This document shows, piece after piece, positions 17,043 to 24,762 of a DNA stretch of 64,000 bases. The notes under the pieces were generated by a model, which saw only the letters and a list, made by a program, of their open reading frames with translations, searched no databases and was not told where the DNA came from. This stretch comes from Myxococcota bacterium (lineage in GTDB: Bacteria > Myxococcota_A > UBA796). Both the position numbers and the translations under genes were made by a program. Within the stretch, counting starts at the first letter, position 1, and each line of letters starts with the position of its first letter. The DNA is taken from the NCBI GenBank assembly GCA_029251165.1, contig JAQXDW010000074.1:294462-358461 (forward strand), read 5' to 3'.

Positions 17043-18367
17043 TGTCACTGCTCAACAACCTCAACACCGCCAGCTCTGGGCTGGGGGTCTCTTCGACCTC
17101 TATGAGTGTCATCGGCGACAACATCGCCAACATCAACACCGTTGGCTACAAGGGCAGCGAGACCAATTTTGCTGATCTGATACCCAATCAGGTCGGTGGG
17201 CTTGCGGGAGTCTCGGCCATCGGTACTGGTGCAGCCACCAACACGGTCGCGACGGTCTTTGGGCAGGGTTCTTTAGAATCCTCCACGAATTCCCTGGACA
17301 TGGGAATCAGCGGCTCTGGCTTCTTCATGGTGGGGGATGGCGAAGAGACCCTCTACACGCGTGCAGGGCAGTTCTACCTTGATGAGGAAGGCTTCATCAC
17401 AACGGCCTCAGGGCTGCGGCTCCAGGGCTATACCGCTGAGGACGCCGTGGTTGGAATCACCATCGGCGATCTGCAGATCAGCGACAGCATGCTCGATCCG
17501 AACATGACCACTGAGCTGAACGTCGAGGCCAACCTGGACTCTTCCAGCGATTTCGCGGACACGCCAATCGCGGACGGTACCTTCACCACTGATGGTACCG
17601 GAGACACCGTGGATGATTTCGCGGCTGCCGGTGACTTCAGCACCTCGATGACCGTCTACGACTCCCTGGGAGAGGCCCACGAGGTCACCATGGTCTTCGA
17701 GAAGACCGCCGACAACGAGTGGAACTGGCATGCCATTGTCGACGCTGGAGAGCTCTCTTCTGGCTACGATGACGGAAACGCTTTCGAGATCAGCAGCGGG
17801 ACCCTGAGCTTCGACACCGACGGCCACCTGACCACGTTCACGCAGGTCAACGCCAACGATGTGGGTACTCCGTGGGTCTTTGCCGGCGCAGAGCAGACCG
17901 ACTTTGAGTTCAACTTTGGCCTCAACGCCGCTGGTGAAGCGGTCGGCGGCAACATGACTCAGAATGCTTCGGACTCTGCGGTGACCTCGGTCAGCCAGGA
18001 CGGCTACGCCACTGGAAGCATCACCTCTGTTGAGGTGGACACCGACGGCACCATCTACGGCACCTACACCAACGGCCAGGAACTCGCGCTTGGGCAGGTT
18101 GTGCTCGCGGACTTCTCGGCCCCGACCGAGCTCGACAGAATCGGCGGAACATTCTTCCGAGCCACCGCAGCCTCCGGAGCACCCGCAGTTGGTGCGGCTG
18201 GTACTGGTGGGAGAGGCGACATTGTCGGCTCCGCCCTCGAAGGCAGCAACGTCGAGCTGGAGGATCAGTTCGTCAATATGATCACCGCTCAGCGAACATA
18301 TCAGGCAAACTCTCGTGTATTCTCTGCCAACAGTGACCTCCTGCAGGAACTTGTGAACCTCGTCTGA
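17042..18367 (+). CDS. flgE: Flagellar hook protein FlgE
   Basis: A 441-residue hook subunit. The N-terminal rod/hook signature is LNTASSGLGVSSTSMSVIGD followed by NIANINTVGYKGSETNFADL. The flgE_D1 pattern MGISGSGFFMVGDG follows, then FYLDEEGFITTASGLRLQGY. The C-terminal D0 helix ends SNVELEDQFVNMITAQRTYQ and FSANSDLLQELVNLV. The middle D1/D2 region is T/D-rich and of normal size. It is exported through the gate and assembles under the FlgD cap. The gap to motA is 60 bases with no obvious promoter. Confidence 0.96.
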   Translation: MSLLNNLNTASSGLGVSSTSMSVIGDNIANINTVGYKGSETNFADLIPNQVGGLAGVSAIGTGAATNTVATVFGQGSLESSTNSLDMGISGSGFFMVGDGEETLYTRAGQFYLDEEGFITTASGLRLQGYTAEDAVVGITIGDLQISDSMLDPNMTTELNVEANLDSSSDFADTPIADGTFTTDGTGDTVDDFAAAGDFSTSMTVYDSLGEAHEVTMVFEKTADNEWNWHAIVDAGELSSGYDDGNAFEISSGTLSFDTDGHLTTFTQVNANDVGTPWVFAGAEQTDFEFNFGLNAAGEAVGGNMTQNASDSAVTSVSQDGYATGSITSVEVDTDGTIYGTYTNGQELALGQVVLADFSAPTELDRIGGTFFRATAASGAPAVGAAGTGGRGDIVGSALEGSNVELEDQFVNMITAQRTYQANSRVFSANSDLLQELVNLV

Positions 18368-18427
18368 GATCGGTCTTCAGATTCCGGTTCTCTCAAAGAG
18401 TCCAACACAGAAACTGAGAACACCTTC

Positions 18428-19195
18428 ATGGATAAGATTACTGCCGTCGGACTCGTGCTCGCGTTCATGCTCATCATCGCCGCGATCGCAACTGGTGGGC
18501 CGCTCAAGGCATTCCTCGACGTACCCTCGATGCTTATCGTCGTCTTTGGAAGTTTCGCGGCACTGATGGTGGCCTTTCCTGGGCCACGACTCAAGGGCAT
18601 GCCAGGGGTTCTCAAGCATGCATTCTTCACTGAGCCCCGCAACCCTGAGCAGATCCTCACGCTGATGCAGGAGATGGCTTCTCGGGTTCGGCGAGAAGGC
18701 GGCCTGCTTGCTCTGGAAGAAGTGGCTTCTGAACTTGATGATGCCTTCCTACGGCGTGGTGTTCAGATGGTCGTTGACGGCTACGAGCCCCAGGCGATTC
18801 AAGAGGTCCTCTTCTTGGAAGTAGAGAAGATCGGAGATCGCCACACGCAAGGTGCGGAGATGTTCGAGGCTCTTGGCGCCTACTCTCCAGCATTTGGCAT
18901 GATCGGTACCCTCGTGGGCCTGGTCCAGATGCTCCAGGCGCTCGATGATCCTTCTGCCATCGGTCCTGCGATGGCTGTTGCATTGCTGACGACGTTCTAC
19001 GGGTCAGTGATCGCCAACGTCATTGCGATCCCGATTGCCAAGAAGCTTGAGATTCGCAGCGAGGAAGAGATTGCTGAGAAGACTCTGATGGCCCACGGCC
19101 TCCTGTCCATTCTCTCCGGAGAGAACCCACGCTTCATGGCTGAGCGGCTCAACGTGCAGCTTCCGCCCGGGCGTCGCCTCCAGGAGGCCAGCTGA
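18428..19195 (+). CDS. motA: Flagellar stator protein MotA
   Basis: A 255-residue inner-membrane stator subunit with four membrane helices: residues about 7-24, 33-52, 150-175 and 180-205. The cytoplasmic loop carries charged residues (RVRREGGLLALEEVASELDD) that contact FliG. The conserved helix-3 segment reads APAFGMIGTLVG-like AYSPAFGMIGTLVGLVQML, and helix 4 is typical of MotA/PomA. motB follows three bases after the stop. The pair forms one ion-driven stator unit. Whether it uses protons or sodium cannot be decided here. Confidence 0.95.
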   Translation: MDKITAVGLVLAFMLIIAAIATGGPLKAFLDVPSMLIVVFGSFAALMVAFPGPRLKGMPGVLKHAFFTEPRNPEQILTLMQEMASRVRREGGLLALEEVASELDDAFLRRGVQMVVDGYEPQAIQEVLFLEVEKIGDRHTQGAEMFEALGAYSPAFGMIGTLVGLVQMLQALDDPSAIGPAMAVALLTTFYGSVIANVIAIPIAKKLEIRSEEEIAEKTLMAHGLLSILSGENPRFMAERLNVQLPPGRRLQEAS

Positions 19196-19198
19196 GCT

Positions 19199-19915
19199 AT
19201 GGCTCGTGATAAGGAACCCGAAGGGGCTCCCTTGTGGATGGTGACCTACTCAGACATGGTCACCCTCCTGCTGACGTTCTTCGTGATGCTTCTTGCGATG
19301 GCAAACTTTGATGACACCAAGCGGGTTGATGCCGTGCTTGGTTCCATCCAAGCATCGCTTGGTATGGGAAGTCGTGAGGAAAGCAATGCTGCGACTGGTG
19401 AGCGTGAAGAGAGCTTCGAGGAGAACAGTGATGCGGAAGGGGACCTCAGTCCCCTCCGGTCTCGGCTAGAGGTCTCACTCTCCGATCAACTCTCCAACGA
19501 TCTCATCAAGCTCACCGAGGACCAGACGGAGATCCGGCTCACGCTCAGCGGTCGGATCTTGTTTCCGCGTGGCGGCAGCGAACTTCACCCTGTGTCCTAC
19601 CAGATGGTCACAGACATCGCTCGGGCGCTGGCTGGTCAGGAGGTTGCTGTACAGGTTGAGGGACACTCTGACTGGACTGGCAAGGTGGAGAAGAACTGGG
19701 AGGTATCCGCTCAGCGGGCACTTGCTGTGGTCTACGCGATCCAGGATATCGGGACCATCCCGGGAGAACATCTCCAGGCCACTGGCATGGGCCAGTATCG
19801 ACCCTCCAATCTTGATCGGGGTGACTCTGAGTGGAACCGTCGAGTTGAGATTGTCATTCGTTCTCGACAGGGCTCTGTTCTTGAAGCTATCGAGCAACTC
19901 GAAGGAGGCATTTGA
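19199..19915 (+). CDS. motB: Flagellar stator protein MotB
   Basis: A 238-residue stator subunit. The single membrane helix has the ion-binding aspartate in WMVTYSDMVTLLLTFFVMLL (Asp19). The plug/linker region is acidic. The C-terminal OmpA-like peptidoglycan-binding domain has VQVEGHSDWTGK, WEVSAQRALAVVYAI and DSEWNRRVEIVI; the usual HTD is HSD here. Length is at the short end for MotB. The stop overlaps the fliL ATG. Confidence 0.95.
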   Translation: MARDKEPEGAPLWMVTYSDMVTLLLTFFVMLLAMANFDDTKRVDAVLGSIQASLGMGSREESNAATGEREESFEENSDAEGDLSPLRSRLEVSLSDQLSNDLIKLTEDQTEIRLTLSGRILFPRGGSELHPVSYQMVTDIARALAGQEVAVQVEGHSDWTGKVEKNWEVSAQRALAVVYAIQDIGTIPGEHLQATGMGQYRPSNLDRGDSEWNRRVEIVIRSRQGSVLEAIEQLEGGI

Positions 19916-20382
19916 TGGAAGATGATGACGTTACTGAGGTCCCGCAGAACAATGCCGGACGCACAACCGCGATTGTGGCGGTCGTTTGTTTAGCACTGGG
20001 CGGGGCTGGTGGTTTCTTCGGTGCCACCGCGCTTGGCGGTGGGGATGGAGGCGGAGGAGCAACTGCGAGCAGCGAAACCGGAAGCCCCGTCACCGTTGAT
20101 CTCGGCGAGTTTACGACCAACCTCCGCGATACCTCTGGAGGACGCATTGTGAAGGTTCGGGTTGCTGTGGACACAACAGCAGCGGGTGCTGCCGTCCTTG
20201 CGACCAAAGACTCAGAGATTCGGGACTCGATCCTGATGTTGCTCAGTGACTACACCGTTCCACAGCTCAACGGTGCGGACGCCCGGATGGTCTTTCGAGA
20301 GGATGTTGAGATTCGCCTGAACACCATTGTTGGCCCCGACAATGTGATCCGAATCTACCTGCCAGACTTCATTGTGCAGTGA
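19915..20382 (+). CDS. fliL: Flagellar basal-body-associated protein FliL
   Basis: A 155-residue single-pass protein around the stators. I chose ATG 19915 (TGATG overlap with motB and AAGGAGG at 19902-19908) rather than the TTG three bases earlier. The membrane helix lies at about 16-40 (TAIVAVVCLALGGAGGFFG), followed by a glycine-rich linker. The periplasmic domain has VTVDLGEFTTNLRDTSG and KDSEIRDSILMLLSDYTV, the FliL pattern (lRdaIisllssks). The C terminus IRIYLPDFIVQ matches the usual yFTefvvQ ending. It is followed by a 520-base gap before fliM. Confidence 0.92.
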   Translation: MEDDDVTEVPQNNAGRTTAIVAVVCLALGGAGGFFGATALGGGDGGGGATASSETGSPVTVDLGEFTTNLRDTSGGRIVKVRVAVDTTAAGAAVLATKDSEIRDSILMLLSDYTVPQLNGADARMVFREDVEIRLNTIVGPDNVIRIYLPDFIVQ

Positions 20383-20902
20383 GCGGCAGAAGAGGTGCAT
20401 GATGCGCCCTGGTATGCCCGCTTTTGTGACTACGATGCGCTCGATGGCCTCTTCATGCAGTGGAAGACGTCGACTGCGGCATCACGTTGCGCCGATCTGA
20501 CATCGCTGCAGGGGACTGTTGTAGAACGGCAGCCAAAGACGAGAGGGCTGTGCGCATGCGCATCGGACAATGTGCATGCACAGCTCGTGGTTCCTGAAAC
20601 GAGCCCAGCATGTGTCTACGCCCAGGATGACCTCGGCGGTCGTCCCGAGTGGACATGGGCCTGGTCAGCCAGGCAGTGCGCGGTTCATTGAATATCGAGC
20701 ATGGATACCGCGAGGTCGATGAAGCCATGACGGCGAAGAGTTTGGGGAATCGGTCCGACAGAAGTCTTCAGGTGAAGGCTTCTGACAAGGCCGTCCTGCA
20801 TGAGTGTGTCTTCGGCATGCCCATGGAGCCCAGCTCTGTCTGCTGGCAGTTTAGCCGAAAGACTTCCTTAATCAACGGTGCGATGGTACGATAGGAGCCG
20901 CG
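20383..20902. other. 520-base gap between fliL and fliM without a convincing gene
   Basis: Open frames at 20395-20691 and 20649-20894 give proteins with no recognisable composition or motif, and no good ribosome-binding site, so I do not call them. The gap carries two 12-bp palindromes near 20551-20582. It must provide the 5' region of fliM. I looked here for a displaced FliM N terminus (EIDALL-type) and found none in any forward frame. Confidence 0.6.
20551..20582. promoter_or_regulatory. Pair of 12-bp palindromes spaced 20 bp
   Basis: TGCGCATGCGCA at 20551-20562 and TGTGCATGCACA at 20571-20582 are each perfect palindromes, related in sequence and starting exactly 20 bases apart, about two helical turns. 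Together with flanking CTG/CAG they can also form a larger imperfect hairpin. This looks like a tandem operator or a structured RNA element upstream of fliM. Confidence 0.45.
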
Positions 20903-21751
20903 ATGCCCAGTCCCCTCATCAATCACCGCAGTCGAGAAGCCAACGCGGCTCTCCCGAAGGTCGAGACCTTCTTCCAGATGACAGCTGCTCGCTTGAGGGC
21001 GCGACTTGTCAGCCGCTCCGCAACCGACATTCCGGTCCGTGTCTCTGGTGTTGAGGTTCGTACCCTCACGTCCATTGCTGAGGAGGAATTCTCGGAGGGA
21101 GTGATCGTCGGTGAGATACGGCTGGGCAATGGTCTGCCCCCTGGTCTGGTGCTCATCCAGCACAACCTCCTCACTCGCCTCATCGCAGTTCTTCTGGGGG
21201 AAGACTTAGACGGAGGCGGCACGCTGTCGCAGTTCCGTACGCTGACCCCTGTGGAGGAACGCATCGCTGGACGGATCTGTCAGGACCTTTCTGCAGAACT
21301 GGAGCGGTGCTGGCCCGAGCCTTCGGGCCCGGCCTGTCAGTTCAACGGACTGGTGTCTCCGGCGGTTCTCAGCGACCCGATGAGAGTCTCTGCCCCGGTG
21401 TTTAGCGCGATGCTTGACTTCGGGAAGGCTGGAACAGCCCTGGGACTCATGGCTGTCGCGCTTCCGGTGGCTGCGCTGCCAGTCACCACACCAACCCGTC
21501 GTGACACTACGGTGCGGTCAGCCCCTGGCTCTTTAGACCGCATGATGCCCGTAGAACTCGAGGTTGTTGTCGAATTGACCCGATTGAGGCTGACAGTCAA
21601 CGCCCTGCGTGCTCTGGAGGTCGGAGAGATAATTTCACTCGGTGCACGCCGACCGGCGGTCGTCAAGGTCAACGGTATGCCTCTCTTCGAGAGTGAACCT
21701 GGTCTGTCTGCCGGGGTGCGCTCGGTTCGGTTACTCCGGCGCTGTCGGTGA
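20903..21751 (+). CDS. fliM: Flagellar motor switch protein FliM, short form without the CheY-binding N terminus
   Basis: A 282-residue C-ring protein, about 40-60 residues shorter than usual. It starts directly with SREANAALPKVETFFQMTAA, equivalent to the region after the N-terminal segment, so the EIDALL-type CheY-P binding motif is missing. The middle domain shows GLVLIQHNLLTRLIAVLLGE and RTLTPVEERIAGRICQDL, as in FliM. The C-terminal SpoA domain is MMPVELEVVVELTRLRLTVN with KVNGMPLFESEPGL. AGGAG at 20893-20897 fixes the ATG. FliN follows. It could alternatively be a FliY-like variant, but there is no CheC-like domain. Confidence 0.82.
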   Translation: MPSPLINHRSREANAALPKVETFFQMTAARLRARLVSRSATDIPVRVSGVEVRTLTSIAEEEFSEGVIVGEIRLGNGLPPGLVLIQHNLLTRLIAVLLGEDLDGGGTLSQFRTLTPVEERIAGRICQDLSAELERCWPEPSGPACQFNGLVSPAVLSDPMRVSAPVFSAMLDFGKAGTALGLMAVALPVAALPVTTPTRRDTTVRSAPGSLDRMMPVELEVVVELTRLRLTVNALRALEVGEIISLGARRPAVVKVNGMPLFESEPGLSAGVRSVRLLRRCR

Positions 21752-21871
21752 TCTTTTCGCTTTATCTATCTCGAACATGATAAAGCTGTCTCCCGGCAAC
21801 AAACACCCCCACAAAACAAATATAGCCGCCGAGTCCGCTGCGTTAGGCGAACGGTTTCAAGGAGAACAGGC

Positions 21872-22126
21872 ATGGCAAAACCTGGCCGAGAGCTAAGCAA
21901 TGAGGCTATTCTGGGAGACATCCCGGTCGAGGTTGTCGTCGAGCTTGGCCGGCTGCGCATGGTATTGCGAGATCTGGCCGCTCTGAGTGAGAACGACGTC
22001 TTGGAGTTAGATCAGCAGGATGACAGCCCCTTGGAGCTGGTCGTCAACGGACGAAAGCTTGCACAGGGAGAATTAATCCAGGTCGGTGGACATCTCGCCC
22101 TGCGGATCACAGAGGTGTATGCATGA
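21872..22126 (+). CDS. fliN: Flagellar motor switch protein FliN
   Basis: An 84-residue SpoA-domain protein of the C ring. The motif ILGDIPVEVVVELGRLRMVL followed by LELDQQDDSPLELVVNGRKL and GELIQVGGHLALRITEV matches FliN throughout (diVeVsvelGrtkmtlgevl...GsvveLdk.agepvdvlVNGkliA). AAGGAG at 21859-21864 precedes the ATG. The 120-base gap after fliM is AT-rich (bases 21754-21830) and may hold a promoter. The stop overlaps the fliO start. Confidence 0.94.
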   Translation: MAKPGRELSNEAILGDIPVEVVVELGRLRMVLRDLAALSENDVLELDQQDDSPLELVVNGRKLAQGELIQVGGHLALRITEVYA

Positions 22127-22959
22127 TGTTGCTCGCACTGACTCTCTCTGCGCTGGCTCAGGAGGCTCCTTCTGACGTGCAGATATACGAGCGCCTTATG
22201 TCAGAACCCACAGAGTTAGTACAGGCGCAGGGCGCTTCTACGCCGTGGTGGTTGTGGCCGCTGGGACTTCTCGGGACGCTGGGAGCCGCTGGTGTCGTCC
22301 TCAGGGCGCGCAAGACGGGCGGAGTGCCCGGTGACATCAAGGTGATCTCTCGGGCAGGACTCAGCCGAACGGCTTCTCTTGCCATGATCGAGGTCATCGG
22401 GAGTGACGGAGAGCCTCGTCGCATGTTGGTTGGCGTGGGCGGTGGTGCACCCCGGTTGGTTGCTGATCTCAGCGAAAAGGCCCACTCCTCACGGTCATCT
22501 GCTCACGCAGAGCAGAGTCACGCAGAGCTGGGTCGCGCAGAAGCGGGTCGTTATCGAACGGAGTCCGCCTGGTCTAGTGCAGACGTTGACTTGGTCGATG
22601 AGAACAGCACTGAGTCCGCTCCCGCGGTGATGCCGACGCTGCGCGCTCCCGCCGCTCCGGCTGGAGAGCATCCGGCTGCTGGAGAGCATCCGCTGGTTGG
22701 ACAGCGTCTGTCAGTGACCACTCCAGAGGACCCCCATCCCGTCCCGGTGCAGAAGCTCAGTCCGGTCCATGCACCAAACGCATCCGCGGTGCGTGTCTAC
22801 GGCTCTCAAAAGTCGAAGGCCAGCGCCGAGAGCCTCAACATAGTCGCTCAAGTGCTTGCAGAGCGTGGCGGTGACAAGCCCGTGTCAGAGCCCAAGTCGG
22901 ACTGGAACGATCCGTGGGCAGAGAACTTTGAGGCTCTCCTGGCACGCCGCACAGTCTGA
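22123..22959 (+). CDS. fliO: Flagellar biosynthesis protein FliO
   Basis: A 278-residue membrane protein that helps assemble FliP in the export gate. An N-terminal signal-like segment (MMLLALTLSALAQEA) precedes a membrane helix WWLWPLGLLGTLGAAGVVLR near residues 42-61. A small SH3-like cytoplasmic domain follows: DIKVISRAGLSRTASLAMIE and PRRMLVGVGGGAPRLVADL, matching FliO. The long C-terminal extension, about residues 120-278, is low-complexity with short repeats rich in A, E, H and S, and is unusual for FliO. Position between fliN and fliP gives strong support. Confidence 0.85.
   Translation: MMLLALTLSALAQEAPSDVQIYERLMSEPTELVQAQGASTPWWLWPLGLLGTLGAAGVVLRARKTGGVPGDIKVISRAGLSRTASLAMIEVIGSDGEPRRMLVGVGGGAPRLVADLSEKAHSSRSSAHAEQSHAELGRAEAGRYRTESAWSSADVDLVDENSTESAPAVMPTLRAPAAPAGEHPAAGEHPLVGQRLSVTTPEDPHPVPVQKLSPVHAPNASAVRVYGSQKSKASAESLNIVAQVLAERGGDKPVSEPKSDWNDPWAENFEALLARRTV
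22504..22548 (+). repeat. Three 15-bp tandem repeats inside fliO
   Basis: Units CACGCAGAGCAGAGT, CACGCAGAGCTGGGT and CGCGCAGAAGCGGGT encode HAEQS-HAELG-RAEAG in the cytoplasmic tail of FliO. A second short duplication (GEHP-AAGEHP) lies near 22668-22692. Such repeats suggest a disordered, recently expanded linker. Confidence 0.6.
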
Positions 22960-23708
22960 TGCTTCGGCTTCTCCCCGTCCTGGTTGCGCTTGTCGCGCTG
23001 TTGGTCCCGCAGATCGCCGGGGCTCAGGACTTGGCTGAGCCCTTGGTTGCCGCTGCTGAAGAAGCCCGAGATGTCCCGGTAGCTTCCACTGTGCGCCTCC
23101 TGGTCATCCTCACGGGGCTGACCTTCATGCCGGCGATGTTGCTGGTGATGACGCCATTTCCCCGCTTCATCATCGTCTTCTCCCTGCTCCGTCAGGCGCT
23201 CGGGCTCCAGCAGTCACCGCCCAATCAGGTACTCATCGGCCTCGCCCTGTTCCTGTCGATGCTCGTGATGCGACCGACCCTCGAAGAGGTCAAGACGACC
23301 GCGCTCGACCCCTACCTCGACAGCCAGATCGAGACGACCGTCGCCCTCGAGACGGGGATGAAGCCGATGCGGCGGTTCATGCTGGCGAACACCCGGCAGA
23401 CTGACATGGCCGCGGTCATGGAGATGGCGCAGATGGAGCGCCCAGAGCAGCTCGACGACATTCCGACACCTGCGGTGGTCAGTGCGTTCATGCTCTCGGA
23501 GCTGACCACGGCGTTCATCATCGCCTTTAAGATCTACATCCCCTTCCTCGTCATCGATATTGTTGTCGCCAATGTCCTACTCGGAATGGGTATGATGGTG
23601 CTGCCGCCCGTGATCATCTCGCTTCCGTTCAAGCTGATGCTGTTCGTCTTGATGGATGGCTGGAACTTACTCGTTCGCTCAATGGCCGCCGGCTTCGGCG
23701 GGGTCTAA
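22959..23708 (+). CDS. fliP: Flagellar export gate protein FliP
   Basis: A 249-residue gate subunit with a signal peptide (MLRLLPVLVALVALLVPQIA) and membrane segments. Family signatures: LTFMPAMLLVMTPFPRFIIV, LRQALGLQQSPPNQVLIGLA and the conserved TPAVVSAFMLSELTTAFIIA with FLVIDIVVANVLLGMGMMVL. The start overlaps the fliO stop by one base. FliP with FliQ and FliR forms the core export channel. Confidence 0.96.
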   Translation: MLRLLPVLVALVALLVPQIAGAQDLAEPLVAAAEEARDVPVASTVRLLVILTGLTFMPAMLLVMTPFPRFIIVFSLLRQALGLQQSPPNQVLIGLALFLSMLVMRPTLEEVKTTALDPYLDSQIETTVALETGMKPMRRFMLANTRQTDMAAVMEMAQMERPEQLDDIPTPAVVSAFMLSELTTAFIIAFKIYIPFLVIDIVVANVLLGMGMMVLPPVIISLPFKLMLFVLMDGWNLLVRSMAAGFGGV

Positions 23709-23718
23709 GGAGGCTGAT

Positions 23719-23985
23719 ATGACACCCGATGACGCCGTCTACTGGGGGCAGCAGGGACTGCTCGCTGCTGCAATGATTGGCGGACCGATGTTGCTGGCTG
23801 CGTTGGTGGTGGGCGCCACCGTCAGCCTCATGCAAGCGGTCACTCAGGTCAATGAGATGACCCTGGTCTTCGTGCCAAAGATCATCGCGGTGTTTCTGGT
23901 TGTGGTGGTCATGGGTGGCTGGATGATAGAGCAAGCCGTCGGGTTCGGAACCCGCTGCTTTGTCTCCATTCGAGACATTGAGTAA
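23719..23985 (+). CDS. fliQ: Flagellar export gate protein FliQ
   Basis: An 88-residue protein with two membrane helices. ATG 23719 is set by AAGGAGG at 23707-23713; the frame is open further upstream but only into the end of fliP. It reads MTPDDAVYWGQQGLLAAAMI and VGATVSLMQAVTQVNEMTLV, close to the family GllvgllvSlfQAaTQInEqTL pattern. fliR follows after three bases. Confidence 0.95.
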   Translation: MTPDDAVYWGQQGLLAAAMIGGPMLLAALVVGATVSLMQAVTQVNEMTLVFVPKIIAVFLVVVVMGGWMIEQAVGFGTRCFVSIRDIE

Positions 23986-23988
23986 GGC

Positions 23989-24762
23989 GTGAGCCTCGCC
24001 CTGCTGCTGACGACGGGGCTGGTGTTTGCCCGGCTCGCCGGAGCGATCATGGTGCTGCCTGGCTTTGCTGTGCAGGGGGTTCCCAAGCTCGTCCGGCTCG
24101 CGATTGCCGTCAGCCTCACCGTACTCATCGCACCAACCGCACCCACTGTTGATGCGACACCCACTCTGCCGCTGCTGGTCACCGCGATGCTCGGAGAGGT
24201 TGGCCTGGGCGTGATGCTGGGCGGAGCGGTGGGGCTGGTGTTTGGTGGCTTGGTGTTTGCTACTGAGATCGTCGGCATGCAGACCGGGCGCGCTGTCGCG
24301 CTTCAGTTCAACCCAATGCTCAAGATGAGCCAGGAGCCGGTCGGGATTTTGGCGGGCATGATGGCGCTCCTGGTGTTTATGGGGCTGAACCTGCACCTCG
24401 CCGTTCTGTTCATCCTCGCAGAGTCTTTCCAGACCGTTCACCCCGGACAGGTCGTTGCGCTGCTGGATGTCGCATCGCTCTGGGTCGAGCTGGCCAGTCC
24501 GACCCTCCAGAGTGGGCTGAAGCTGGCCGGTCCGATTCTCGCGATGGTCTTCCTTGTCAATTGCTTCGTCGCGGTGCTTGCCCGACTGGCACCGAGCATG
24601 AACGTCTTCTTCTCCGTCGGCTTCATCCTCACCAGCCTCGCTGGGCTGGGGATGACGATTCTGCTGCTGCCATTCATCATGGAGGAGCACATCGCAATGG
24701 TGAGCTGGGTCCTCGATCTGCTCCCTGAGATGATCGACGTGGCTGGAGGTGGGAATGGCTGA
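23989..24762 (+). CDS. fliR: Flagellar export gate protein FliR
   Basis: A 257-residue membrane protein with about six to eight hydrophobic helices, started at GTG 23989. Typical segments are FARLAGAIMVLPGFAVQGVP, GLVFGGLVFATEIVGMQTGR and the C-terminal VLARLAPSMNVFFSVGFIL (family lalGlvaRvaPqmNvFvvgfPl). It completes the FliP-Q-R pore. Its end overlaps the flhB start by eight bases. Confidence 0.95.
   Translation: MSLALLLTTGLVFARLAGAIMVLPGFAVQGVPKLVRLAIAVSLTVLIAPTAPTVDATPTLPLLVTAMLGEVGLGVMLGGAVGLVFGGLVFATEIVGMQTGRAVALQFNPMLKMSQEPVGILAGMMALLVFMGLNLHLAVLFILAESFQTVHPGQVVALLDVASLWVELASPTLQSGLKLAGPILAMVFLVNCFVAVLARLAPSMNVFFSVGFILTSLAGLGMTILLLPFIMEEHIAMVSWVLDLLPEMIDVAGGGNG

Noticed and set aside
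20395..20691. 98-codon frame starting at GTG after fliL
   Set aside because: No good ribosome-binding site, no motif, cysteine- and tryptophan-rich composition unlike the neighbours. Reported as a gap without a gene.
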